A DNA stretch of 64,000 nt, taken from assembly GCA_949752735.1 (NCBI GenBank), contig OX457043.1:50001-114000 (forward strand), read 5' to 3'. This document shows positions 1-11,052 of this stretch, piece by piece; within the stretch, counting starts at the first letter, position 1, and every line of letters starts with the position of its first letter. This DNA is from Lumbricus terrestris (Eukaryota; Annelida; Clitellata; Crassiclitellata; Lumbricidae). The translations under genes were made by a program, and so were the position numbers. A model generated the notes under the pieces. That model saw nothing but the letters and a program-made list of their open reading frames with translations, had not been told where the DNA came from and made no database searches.

Positions 1-7
1 GAAATCC

Positions 8-2158
8 TTGCATAAAATGATCAGATCCATAAAACTTAGGGATTATTTTGACGACGACGACGAAGACCAGGCTCCCAGGCCATTTGTTAGTAACACCAAA
101 ACATTTACGCATCCTAGCAACTGGGAGCCTAGGGATAAAGATTTAGCACCTAACACTAAAGAACTTATATCCAAATTGCAAGAAACCACGGAAACCATTT
201 TGAGTAACTACCCTATAAAAGATAATAATTACCTAATTAAAGATATTCAGCATAATTTAACGGCAGAACAAAGACGAGCAATAGGCAAATTGCGCTCTAA
301 TAAAAACATTCTGATAAAACCAGCAGATAAAGGTGGCATGGTATGCGTATTGAATAAAGCATCGTATATGACAGAGGCAGATAGACAATTAAATAACATA
401 AAGTATTATAAAGCCATAGAGAAACCGTTGCTGGAACAAAATATACCAATAATTAATGATATATTGCAAGACCTGTGCGATAGCGACTACATAACTAACA
501 AGCAATTTTATTATCTTAAAGCCAGCGACAAAGATAAACTAAGACATTTTTACTTACTTCCCAAAATACATAAACCAGCTAATAAATGGACACTACCAGA
601 TATGCCAGAGGGACGCCCAATTGTAGGTGACTGTGCCACAGAGTCCCGCAGAATAAGTGAATATATCGATAGCTTTCTTAAACCGTTAGCCAATAAGCAC
701 CCTTCATATATTAAAGACACGTACGATTTTGTTAATAAAATCAGAAATAAAATAGTAAATAAAAAGTACCTTCTAGTAACGGGGGACGTAACTGCACTAT
801 ATACCAACATGAATATTGACCGTACAATTGCTGTAGTTAAAAGCATCTTTGAACAGAACCCTGACCGGAAAAGACCTGATAAAGAACTACTAGAACTGTT
901 GGAAATAGCTATGAAAAATAACGATTTCTCATTCTGCAATAAATTCTTTCTCCAGATTTTCGGAACAGCCATGGGTAAAACGTTTGCTCCTAACTGCGCT
1001 AACATATACTTAATTGAATTTGATCATAAGGCGTGCAATGGCTTTCGAATAACCCCTGAAGATTTCTTTAGATTTCTTGATGACGTGTTTTTTCTTTGGC
1101 CTGGAACGATAGATGAATTAAAACAGTACGAAAATTTTCTGAATTCTTTAATACCCGATATAAAAATCACACTCACTTATAGCGATACGGAAGTCAATTT
1201 TCTAGATACCACAATATTCAAACATACTCTAAATAACATTACGACACTTCAGACAAAGGTATATTTTAAGGAAACAGACACTCATCAACTATTGCATCAC
1301 TCATCATTCCATCCAAACCACACATTTCAAGGCATACTGAAATCACAGGTACTTAGATTTAAGAGGCTATCCTCATTCAAAAGCGACTATGACCAGGCTT
1401 GCCACATTTTATTCAACAGTCTAAAAAATCGGGGTTACAATAGGAGAAAGTTAAGGAAAACCCAACTGGATATCTGGACAGACTACAGGCCTAGATCCAA
1501 TAAAAGTACAACTAATAAATCCATGCTGCCCATCGTCATCCCTTACAGTCCTTTGGCTACTAAGCTGGTGTACGAGTGGAAAAAATTGCTTCTGAACTCA
1601 CCTCTGTTTAAAGATTACAGGATAATCGCCGCATTCTCTAGAAATAAAAATTTGGGGGAACTATTGGCACCACGTAAGGATAACACACCAAAACACACAC
1701 AGGGAGGGTCTTCCAAATGTATGGCTACACGTTGTAAAACTTGTGAACATGTTATTGTTACTTAAACCTTTCAAAGTACTTACACACGCAGACAATATAA
1801 CATAACACAACCATTTAACTGTAAAAGCACAAACGTAATCTACCTAATAACATGTAATTTATGCAACAAGCAATACGTGGGGGAAACACAAAGACAACTG
1901 GCTGAAAGATTATGCGACCATAGATCTAATATCATAACACGTAAAAACACTCCTATAGCCAACCACTTCAACCTGCCGGACCATTCCATTGTAAATTTAC
2001 AAATAATTCCAATAGACACCATTTCTGCTGCTGAGTTTTTAAATTTTAGATCGAGTTGGTGGAAGATGAGGAGCTGCCTGCTGCGGAAAGAATCCTACTG
2101 GCAACAACAACTATGGACCCATGAACCGCACGGCATCAATCTTCACAACAGGAAGTAG
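8..2158 (+). pseudogene. PLE-A reverse transcriptase with GIY-YIG endonuclease, one nonsense codon
   Basis: The frame encodes a PLE polyprotein. From the N terminus: a DKGG-containing RT region (about residues 107-115), PEGRPIVGD, motif A with TGDVTALYTN (catalytic Asp near residue 260), motif B GTAMGKTFAPN, motif C FLDDVF (Asp 358/359), then a thumb-like region. A CMATRCKTC cysteine linker and a GIY-YIG nuclease follow (VIYLITC, YVGETQ, ERLCDHR, IANHF, and the Glu of RKESYW). In the family this makes an RT that primes on a nicked or free DNA end plus a nicking endonuclease. TAA at 1763-1765 separates RT from endonuclease; copy C at 41.4 kb has AAA there, so one substitution made the stop, and both halves stay in one frame. 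The copy at 11 kb shares the stop, so it predates the duplication. The first Met shown is internal; the true N terminus is missing. Confidence 0.93.
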
Positions 2159-2180
2159 AGGGATGGAGACGGGATGCGGA

Positions 2181-2207
2181 TTGAGCCAGCGCTTCTGTAC
2201 ATTTTTT
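2181..2207 (+). promoter_or_regulatory. Shared 3' tail motif of PLE-A next to telomere repeats
   Basis: TTGAGCCAGCGC followed by a T-rich spacer leads directly into CCCTAA repeats. The core TGAGCCAGYGC recurs at the end of nearly every cassette in the window, coding or not, always on the + strand and before the repeat tract or the next cassette. It is probably an RNA signal for reverse transcription (inference). Confidence 0.7.
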
Positions 2208-2487
2208 ACCCTAACCTAACCCTAACCCTAACCCTAACCCTAACCCTAACCCTAACCCTAACCCTAACCCTAACCCTAACCCTAACCCTAACCCTAACCC
2301 TAACCCTAACCCTAACCCTAACCCTAACCCTAACCCTAACCCTAACCCTAACCCTAACCCTAACCCTAACCCCTAACCCTAACCCTAACCCTAACCCTAA
2401 CCCTAACCCTAACCCTAACCCTAACCCTAACCCTAACCCTAACCCTAACCCTAACCCTAACCCTAACCCTAACCCTAACCCTAACCT
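2208..2487 (+). repeat. Telomeric (CCCTAA)n tract
   Basis: About 46 near-perfect CCCTAA units with a one-base register slip near 2370. It joins the PLE-A tail to the first 423-bp cassette, whose start (CCTGAACCCTGATCCCTAG) itself looks like decayed telomere repeat. Confidence 0.97.
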
Positions 2488-3268
2488 GAACCCTGATCCC
2501 TAGACCGGGTATTAAGCTATATCGCTGCCGCGCGTCTAGGTTCATTTCGGCTTTGGCAGCCGACGAGTAAACAACTCTATCTCTTTAAGCGTTGCTCTCA
2601 GACCCGTTTCCGCCAGACAGAACACCAATTTAACATACACTTGACTGACTAAGAGTAACTCCGCCACGGCAATAGGCCTACCACATCCTGACCTATTGTC
2701 GTGCCAGTCCCAAGCCTGGTAGATAAGGAGGAGGGCTCCGCTTTATTAACATCATTCGGCTGATTTCCATCTTGTCCGTCCGTTTTGAACTCCAGGGGGC
2801 AGCCTGAGCCAGTGCAATATGTCTTGGCATACTTTGTAGTTTTTTTAACCTATCCCGCCCGAGCCTCGTTGTTTCCTTGGGGGGAGAGAGGGATGGACTA
2901 CCCAAACCTGAACCCTGATCCCTAGACCGGGTATTAAGCTATATCGCTGCCGCGCGTCTAGGTTCATTTCGGCTTTGGCAGCCGACGAGTAAACAACTCT
3001 ATCTCTTTAAGCGTTGCTCTCAGACCCGTTTCCGCCAGACAGAACACCAATTTAACATACACTTGACTGACTAAGAGTAACTCCGCCACGGCAATAGGCC
3101 TACCACATCCTGACCTATTGTCGTGCCAGTCCCAAGCCTGGTAGATAAGGAGGAGGGCTCCGCTTTATTAACATCATTCGGCTGATTTCCATCTTGTCCG
3201 TCCGTTTTGAACTCCAGGGGGCAGCCTGAGCCAGTGCAATATGTCTTGGCATACTTTGTAGTTTTTTT
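2488..3268 (+). repeat. 423-bp cassette family, two units
   Basis: Two copies of the roughly 423-bp non-coding cassette. Each has a fixed order: a start resembling decayed telomere repeat, the core GTGCCAGTCCCAAGCCTGG, the purine tract AAGGAGGAGGG, the tail motif GCCTGAGCCAGTGC, a small hairpin, and T7-8 then AACC. The first unit runs into the next through AACCTATCCCGCCC; the second runs into true CCCTAA repeats at the same point. The short open frames on its minus strand are not genes. Confidence 0.93.
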
Positions 3269-3334
3269 TAACCTAACCCTAACCCTAACCCTAACCCTAA
3301 CCCTAACCCTAACCCTAACCCTAACCCTAACCCT
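3269..3334 (+). repeat. Telomeric (CCCTAA)n tract
   Basis: About ten units following the T-run of a 423-bp cassette. It ends abruptly at a 5'-truncated cassette. Confidence 0.95.
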
Positions 3335-3548
3335 TACGCCACGGCAATTGGCCTATAGCATTAGCTCGCCCTTTGTCGTGCCAGTCCCAAGCCTGGAAGT
3401 TAAGGAGGAGGGTTCCGCTTATTTTTACCATCACGGCTTTTTCTAAGGAATTTACCTGTTTCCATCATGTCACTTGGTCCTTTTTGAAATCCTTGGAGCA
3501 GCCTGAGCCAGTGCTACATGTCTTGGCATGCATTGTATGTTTTTCTAA
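3335..3548 (+). repeat. 5'-truncated passenger cassette with intact 3' tail
   Basis: Begins in mid-cassette at the GCCACGGCAATTGGCC region. It keeps the GTGCCAGTCCCAAGCCTGG core, the AAGGAGGAGGG tract, GCCTGAGCCAGTGC (3501-3514) and a CATG-TCTTGG-CATG hairpin (3517-3530), then enters CCCTAA repeats. A variable 5' end with a fixed 3' end is typical of reverse-transcribed insertions. Confidence 0.85.
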
Positions 3549-4028
3549 ACCTAACCCTAACCCTAACCCTAACCCTAACCCTAACCCTAACCCTAACCCT
3601 AACCCTAACCCTAACCCTAACCCTAACCCTAACCCTAACCCTAACCCTAACCCTAACCCTAACCCTAACCCTAACCCTAACCCTAACCCTAACCCTAACC
3701 CCAAACCCTACCCCTACCCCAACCCCAACCCCAACCCCAACCCCAACCCCAACCCCAACCCCAACCCCAACCCCAACCCCAACCCCAACCCCAACCCCAA
3801 CCCCAACCCCAACCCCAACCCCAACCCCAACCCCAACCCCAACCCCAACCCCAACCCCAACCCCAACCCCAACCCCAACCCCAACCCCAACCCCAACCCC
3901 AACCCCAACCCCAACCCCAACCCCAACCCCAACCCCAACCCCAACCCTAACCCTAACCCTAACGTTAGGGTTAGGGTTAGGGTTAGGGTTAGGGTTAGGG
4001 TTAGGGTTAGCCCTAACCCTAACCCTAA
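3549..4028 (+). repeat. Compound telomeric tract: CCCTAA, CCCCAA, inverted TTAGGG block
   Basis: Four blocks: CCCTAA (3549-3703), an unbroken CCCCAA array (about 3716-3944, near 38 units), a few CCCTAA, then an inverted block of seven to eight TTAGGG units (about 3964-4009) joined by CTAACGTTAG on the left and TTAGCCCTAA on the right, and finally CCCTAA again. CCCCAA is the complement of TTGGGG. Confidence 0.93.
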
Positions 4029-5113
4029 CTCCGCCACAGCAATTGGCCTTAGAACACTCTAGCCCTTTGCTGTGCCAGTCCCAAGCCTGGAAATTAAGGA
4101 GGAGGGTTCCGCTTATTTACCATCACACGGCTGTCTTTTTTCCATCATGCACTTCGTCCTTTTTGACCTCCAGGGGGCAGCATGAGCCAGTGCTCATGCT
4201 TCGGCATGTCTTATGTTTTTTCTAAGCCTATCCTGCCCGCGCCTCGCTGTTTCCTTGGGGGAAGAGAAGGATTTGATTCATTTCTGCTTTGGCACCCGTC
4301 GAGTCCACACGTCTCTCTCTCGTAAGCGTTGCTCTTTAGAACCAATATTTCCAGTCATACCACCATTTTAAGGTAAACACCTAGTAGGCAACTCCGCCAC
4401 AGCAATTGGCCTTAGAACACTCTAGCCCTTTGCTGTGCCAGTCCCAAGCCTGGAAATTAAGGAGGAGGGTTCCGCTTATTTACCATCACACGGCTGTCTT
4501 TTTTCCATCATGCACTTCGTCCTTTTTGACCTCCAGGGGGCAGCATGAGCCAGTGCTCATGCTTCGGCATGTCTTATGTTTTTTCTAAGCCTATCCTGCC
4601 CGCGCCTCGCTGTTTCCTTGGGGGAAGAGAAGGATTTGATTCATTTCTGCTTTGGCAGCCGTCGAGTCCACACGTCTCTCTCTCGTAAGCGTTGCTCTTT
4701 AGAACCAATATTTCCAGTCATACCACCATTTTAAGGTAAACACCTAGTAGGCAACTCCGCCACAGCAATTGGCCTTAGAACACTCTAGCCCTTTGCTGTG
4801 CCAGTCCCAAGCCTGGAAATTAAGGAGGAGGGTTCCGCTTATTTACCATCACACGGCTGTCTTTTTTCCATCATGCACTTCGTCCTTTTTGACCTCCAGG
4901 GGGCAGCATGAGCCAGTGCTCATGCTTCGGCATGTCTTATGTTTTTTCTAAGCCTATCCTGCCCGCGCCTCGCTGTTTCCTTGGGGGAAGAGAAGGATTT
5001 GATTCATTTCTGCTTTGGCAGCCGTCGAGTCCACACGTCTCTCTCTCGTAAGCGTTGCTCTTTAGAACCAATATTTCCAGTCATACCACCATTTTAAGGT
5101 AAACACCTAGTAA
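4029..5113 (+). repeat. 363-bp cassette tandem array, three units
   Basis: Three near-identical units of 363 bp related to the 423-bp family, with the same core, purine tract and tail. The tail hairpin differs: CATGC-TTCG-GCATG (4195-4208), a stem closed by a UUCG tetraloop. The units differ by a base or two, pointing to recent amplification. Confidence 0.93.
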
Positions 5114-8100
5114 ATTACCCAAACCTGAACCCTGATCCCTAGACCGGGTATTAAGCTATATCGCTGCCGCGCGTCTAGGTTCATTTCAGCTTTGGCAGCC
5201 GACGAGTAAACAACTCTATCTCTTTAAGCGTTGCTCTCAGACCCGTTTCCGCCAGACAGAACACCAATTTAACATACACTTGACTGACTAAGAGTAACTC
5301 CGCCACGGCAATAGGCCTACCACATCCTGACCTATTGTCGTGCCAGTCCCAAGCCTGGTAGATAAGGAGGAGGGCTCCGCTTTATTAACATCATTCGGCT
5401 GATTTCCATCTTGTCCGTCCGTTTTGAACTCCAGGGGGCAGCCTGAGCCAGTGCAATATGTCTTGGCATACTTTGTAGTTTTTTTTAACCTATCCCGCCC
5501 GAGCCTCGTTGTTTCCTTGGGGGGAGAGAGGGATGGACTACCCAAACCTGAACCCTGATCCCTAGACCGGGTATTAAGCTATATCGCTGCCGCGCGTCTA
5601 GGTTCATTTCAGCTTTGGCAGCCGACGAGTAAACAACTCTATCTCTTTAAGCGTTGCTCTCAGACCCGTTTCCGCCAGACAGAACACCAATTTAACATAC
5701 ACTTGACTGACTAAGAGTAACTCCGCCACGGCAATAGGCCTACCACATCCTGACCTATTGTCGTGCCAGTCCCAAGCCTGGTAGATAAGGAGGAGGGCTC
5801 CGCTTTATTAACATCATTCGGCTGATTTCCATCTTGTCCGTCCGTTTTGAACTCCAGGGGGCAGCCTGAGCCAGTGCAATATGTCTTGGCATACTTTGTA
5901 GTTTTTTTTAACCTATCCCGCCCGAGCCTCGTTGTTTCCTTGGGGGGAGAGAGGGATGGACTACCCAAACCTGAACCCTGATCCCTAGACCGGGTATTAA
6001 GCTATATCGCTGCCGCGCGTCTAGGTTCATTTCAGCTTTGGCAGCCGACGAGTAAACAACTCTATCTCTTTAAGCGTTGCTCTCAGACCCGTTTCCGCCA
6101 GACAGAACACCAATTTAACATACACTTGACTGACTAAGAGTAACTCCGCCACGGCAATAGGCCTACCACATCCTGACCTATTGTCGTGCCAGTCCCAAGC
6201 CTGGTAGATAAGGAGGAGGGCTCCGCTTTATTAACATCATTCGGCTGATTTCCATCTTGTCCGTCCGTTTTGAACTCCAGGGGGCAGCCTGAGCCAGTGC
6301 AATATGTCTTGGCATACTTTGTAGTTTTTTTTAACCTATCCCGCCCGAGCCTCGTTGTTTCCTTGGGGGGAGAGAGGGATGGACTACCCAAACCTGAACC
6401 CTGATCCCTAGACCGGGTATTAAGCTATATCGCTGCCGCGCGTCTATGTTCATTTCAGCTTTGGCAGCCGACGAGTAAACAACTCTATCTCTTTAAGCGT
6501 TGCTCTCAGACCCGTTTCCGCCAGACAGAACACCAATTTAACATACACTTGACTGACTAAGAGTAACTCCGCCACGGCAATAGGCCTACCACATCCTGAC
6601 CTATTGTCGTGCCAGTCCCAAGCCTGGTAGATAAGGAGGAGGGCTCCGCTTTATTAACATCATTCGGCTGATTTCCATCTTGTCCGTCCGTTTTGAACTC
6701 CAGGGGGCAGCCTGAGCCAGTGCAATATGTCTTGGCATACTTTGTAGTTTTTTTTAACCTATCCCGCCCGAGCCTCGTTGTTTCCTTGGGGGGAGAGAGG
6801 GATGGACTACCCAAACCTGAACCCTGATCCCTAGACCGGGTATTAAGCTATATCGCTGCCGCGCGTCTAGGTTCATTTCAGCTTTGGCAGCCGACGAGTA
6901 AACAACTCTATCTCTTTAAGCGTTGCTCTCAGACCCGTTTCCGCCAGACAGAACACCAATTTAACATACACTTGACTGACTAAGAGTAACTCCGCCACGG
7001 CAATAGGCCTACCACATCCTGACCTATTGTCGTGCCAGTCCCAAGCCTGGTAGATAAGGAGGAGGGCTCCGCTTTATTAACATCATTCGGCTGATTTCCA
7101 TCTTGTCCGTCCGTTTTGAACTCCAGGGGGCAGCCTGAGCCAGTGCAATATGTCTTGGCATACTTTGTAGTTTTTTTTAACCTATCCCGCCCGAGCCTCG
7201 TTGTTTCCTTGGGGGGAGAGAGGGATGGACTACCCAAACCTGAACCCTGATCCCTAGACCGGGTATTAAGCTATATCGCTGCCGCGCGTCTAGGTTCATT
7301 TCAGCTTTGGCAGCCGACGAGTAAACAACTCTATCTCTTTAAGCGTTGCTCTCAGACCCGTTTCCGCCAGACAGAACACCAATTTAACATACACTTGACT
7401 GACTAAGAGTAACTCCGCCACGGCAATAGGCCTACCACATCCTGACCTATTGTCGTGCCAGTCCCAAGCCTGGTAGATAAGGAGGAGGGCTCCGCTTTAT
7501 TAACATCATTCGGCTGATTTCCATCTTGTCCGTCCGTTTTGAACTCCAGGGGGCAGCCTGAGCCAGTGCAATATGTCTTGGCATACTTTGTAGTTTTTTT
7601 TAACCTATCCCGCCCGAGCCTCGTTGTTTCCTTGGGGGGAGAGAGGGATGGACTACCCAAACCTGAACCCTGATCCCTAGACCGGGTATTAAGCTATATC
7701 GCTGCCGCGCGTCTAGGTTCATTTCAGCTTTGGCAGCCGACGAGTAAACAACTCTATCTCTTTAAGCGTTGCTCTCAGACCCGTTTCCGCCAGACAGAAC
7801 ACCAATTTAACATACACTTGACTGACTAAGAGTAACTCCGCCACGGCAATAGGCCTACCACATCCTGACCTATTGTCGTGCCAGTCCCAAGCCTGGTAGA
7901 TAAGGAGGAGGGCTCCGCTTTATTAACATCATTCGGCTGATTTCCATCTTGTCCGTCCGTTTTGAACTCCAGGGGGCAGCCTGAGCCAGTGCAATATGTC
8001 TTGGCATACTTTGTAGTTTTTTTAACCTATCCCGCCCGAGCCTCGTTGTTTCCTTGGGGGGAGAGAGGGATGGACTACCCAAACCTGAACCCTGATCCCT

Positions 8101-9340
8101 AGACCGGGTATTAAGCTATATCGCTGCCGCGCGTCTAGGTTCATTTCAGCTTTGGCAGCCGACGAGTAAACAACTCTATCTCTTTAAGCGTTGCTCTCAG
8201 ACCCGTTTCCGCCAGACAGAACACCAATTTAACATACACTTGACTGACTAAGAGTAACTCCGCCACGGCAATAGGCCTACCACATCCTGACCTATTGTCG
8301 TGCCAGTCCCAAGCCTGGTAGATAAGGAGGAGGGCTCCGCTTTATTAACATCATTCGGCTGATTTCCATCTTGTCCGTCCGTTTTGAACTCCAGGGGGCA
8401 GCCTGAGCCAGTGCAATATGTCTTGGCATACTTTGTAGTTTTTTTTAACCTATCCCGCCCGAGCCTCGTTGTTTCCTTGGGGGGAGAGAGGGATGGACTA
8501 CCCAAACCTGAACCCTGATCCCTAGACCGGGTATTAAGCTATATCGCTGCCGCGCGTCTAGGTTCATTTCAGCTTTGGCAGCCGACGAGTAAACAACTCT
8601 ATCTCTTTAAGCGTTGCTCTCAGACCCGTTTCCGCCAGACAGAACACCAATTTAACATACACTTGACTGACTAAGAGTAACTCCGCCACGGCAATAGGCC
8701 TACCACATCCTGACCTATTGTCGTGCCAGTCCCAAGCCTGGTAGATAAGGAGGAGGGCTCCGCTTTATTAACATCATTCGGCTGATTTCCATCTTGTCCG
8801 TCCGTTTTGAACTCCAGGGGGCAGCCTGAGCCAGTGCAATATGTCTTGGCATACTTTGTAGTTTTTTTAACCTATCCCGCCCGAGCCTCGTTGTTTCCTT
8901 GGGGGGAGAGAGGGATGGACTACCCAAACCTGAACCCTGATCCCTAGACCGGGTATTAAGCTATATCGCTGCCGCGCGTCTAGGTTCATTTCAGCTTTGG
9001 CAGCCGACGAGTAAACAACTCTATCTCTTTAAGCGTTGCTCTCAGACCCGTTTCCGCCAGACAGAACACCAATTTAACATACACTTGACTGACTAAGAGT
9101 AACTCCGCCACGGCAATAGGCCTACCACATCCTGACCTATTGTCGTGCCAGTCCCAAGCCTGGTAGATAAGGAGGAGGGCTCCGCTTTATTAACATCATT
9201 CGGCTGATTTCCATCTTGTCCGTCCGTTTTGAACTCCAGGGGGCAGCCTGAGCCAGTGCAATATGTCTTGGCATACTTTGTAGTTTTTTTAACCTATCCC
9301 GCCCGAGCCTCGTTGTTTCCTTGGGGTGATAGAGGGATTG
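5114..9340 (+). repeat. 423-bp cassette tandem array, ten units
   Basis: Ten head-to-tail units of 422-423 bp; the one-base difference is T7 versus T8 in the tail. Rare variants mark single units, for example GTCTATGTTC near 6446, and the same variant reappears in the duplicated array near 19095. No coding capacity beyond chance. Confidence 0.95.
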
Positions 9341-11006
9341 ACTACCCAAACCTGAACCCTGATCCCTAGACCGGGTATTAAGCTATTCCGCTGCCGCGCG
9401 TCTGGTTTCATTTCAGCTTTGGCAGCCGACGAGTCCACATGTCTCTCTCGTAAGCGTTGCTCTCAGACCCTGTATTGCCAGTCATAACATCATTTTAAGG
9501 TAAATACCTGACCTAAAGTAGGCAACTCCGCCACGGCAATAGGCCACTACAGCATTTGCTAGCCTGTTGTCGTGCCAGTCCCAAGCCTGGTAATTAAGGA
9601 GGAGGGTTCCGCTTTCTAACATCATTCGGCTGATTTTTCCATCTTGTCCGTCCTTTTTGATCTCCTTGGAGCAGCCTGAGCCAGTGCAATATGTCTTGGC
9701 ATACTTTGTAGTTTTTTTAACCTATCCCGCCCGAGCCTCGTTGTTTCCTTGGGGTGATAGAGGGATTGACTACCCAAACCTGAACCCTGATCCCTAGACC
9801 GGGTATTAAGCTATTCCGCTGCCGCGCGTCTGGTTTCATTTCAGCTTTGGCAGCCGACGAGTCCACATGTCTCTCTCGTAAGCGTTGCTCTCAGACCCTG
9901 TATTGCCAGTCATAACATCATTTTAAGGTAAATACCTGACCTAAAGTAGGCAACTCCGCCACGGCAATAGGCCACTACAGCATTTGCTAGCCTGTTGTCG
10001 TGCCAGTCCCAAGCCTGGTAATTAAGGAGGAGGGTTCCGCTTTCTAACATCATTCGGCTGATTTTTCCATCTTGTCCGTCCTTTTTGATCTCCTTGGAGC
10101 AGCCTGAGCCAGTGCAATATGTCTTGGCATACTTTGTAGTTTTTTTAACCTATCCCGCCCGAGCCTCGTTGTTTCCTTGGGGTGATAGAGGGATTGACTA
10201 CCCAAACCTGAACCCTGATCCCTAGACCGGGTATTAAGCTATTCCGCTGCCGCGCGTCTGGTTTCATTTCAGCTTTGGCAGCCGACGAGTCCACATGTCT
10301 CTCTCGTAAGCGTTGCTCTCAGACCCTGTATTGCCAGTCATAACATCATTTTAAGGTAAATACCTGACCTAAAGTAGGCAACTCCGCCACGGCAATAGGC
10401 CACTACAGCATTTGCTAGCCTGTTGTCGTGCCAGTCCCAAGCCTGGTAATTAAGGAGGAGGGTTCCGCTTTCTAACATCATTCGGCTGATTTTTCCATCT
10501 TGTCCGTCCTTTTTGATCTCCTTGGAGCAGCCTGAGCCAGTGCAATATGTCTTGGCATACTTTGTAGTTTTTTTAACCTATCCCGCCCGAGCCTCGTTGT
10601 TTCCTTGGGGTGATAGAGGGATTGACTACCCAAACCTGAACCCTGATCCCTAGACCGGGTATTAAGCTATTCCGCTGCCGCGCGTCTGGTTTCATTTCAG
10701 CTTTGGCAGCCGACGAGTCCACATGTCTCTCTCGTAAGCGTTGCTCTCAGACCCTGTATTGCCAGTCATAACATCATTTTAAGGTAAATACCTGACCTAA
10801 AGTAGGCAACTCCGCCACGGCAATAGGCCACTACAGCATTTGCTAGCCTGTTGTCGTGCCAGTCCCAAGCCTGGTAATTAAGGAGGAGGGTTCCGCTTTC
10901 TAACATCATTCGGCTGATTTTTCCATCTTGTCCGTCCTTTTTGATCTCCTTGGAGCAGCCTGAGCCAGTGCAATATGTCTTGGCATACTTTGTAGTTTTT
11001 TTAACC
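9341..11006 (+). repeat. 428-bp cassette tandem array, four units
   Basis: Period of exactly 428 bp with unit starts at 9341, 9769, 10197 and 10625. A sister family of the 423-bp cassette: same ends and core but a different middle (GTATTGCCAGTCATAACATC). The last unit ends with its T-run and AACCT and is joined directly to the truncated 5' end of PLE-A copy 2, with no telomere repeats between. Confidence 0.93.
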
Positions 11007-11052
11007 TGTACCTACAATAGATAAGGTTAATTACACTTGCATTCAGAAATCC

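Larger units (their letters stand above)
1..2207 (+). mobile_element. PLE-A copy 1, Penelope-like retroelement, cut by window edge
   Basis: 3' portion of a Penelope-like element. It holds the RT/GIY-YIG reading frame (8-2158) and a short 3' tail (2159-2207) that runs straight into a CCCTAA tract. Its start lies outside the window: position 1 corresponds to 11046 of the next copy, which carries 39 further bases upstream. It is nearly identical to the copy at 11007-14407 and clearly related to that at 37173-41895. Confidence 0.93.
1..9285 (+). repeat. Segmental duplication, left copy
   Basis: Same order and near-identical sequence as 11046 to about 21937: PLE-A with the same nonsense codon, telomere tract, 423-bp units, compound CCCTAA/CCCCAA/TTAGGG tract, three 363-bp units, then 423-bp units. 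The offset steps from 11045 to 12200 (hAT insertion in the right copy), 12194, 12621 (one extra cassette) and 12651 (about five extra CCCCAA units). Confidence 0.9.

Noticed and set aside
550..1005. 151-aa minus-strand frame under the RT (also 11595-12050)
   Set aside because: Shadow of the conserved RT frame with no domain.
2174..4225. Pro-Asn, Leu-Thr, Gly-Leu and Arg-Val repeat frames
   Set aside because: Translations of CCCTAA/CCCCAA arrays; also at 14374-16876.
5114..9340. CRISPR-like array
   Set aside because: Units are contiguous 423-bp repeats with no unique spacers, and the context is eukaryotic.
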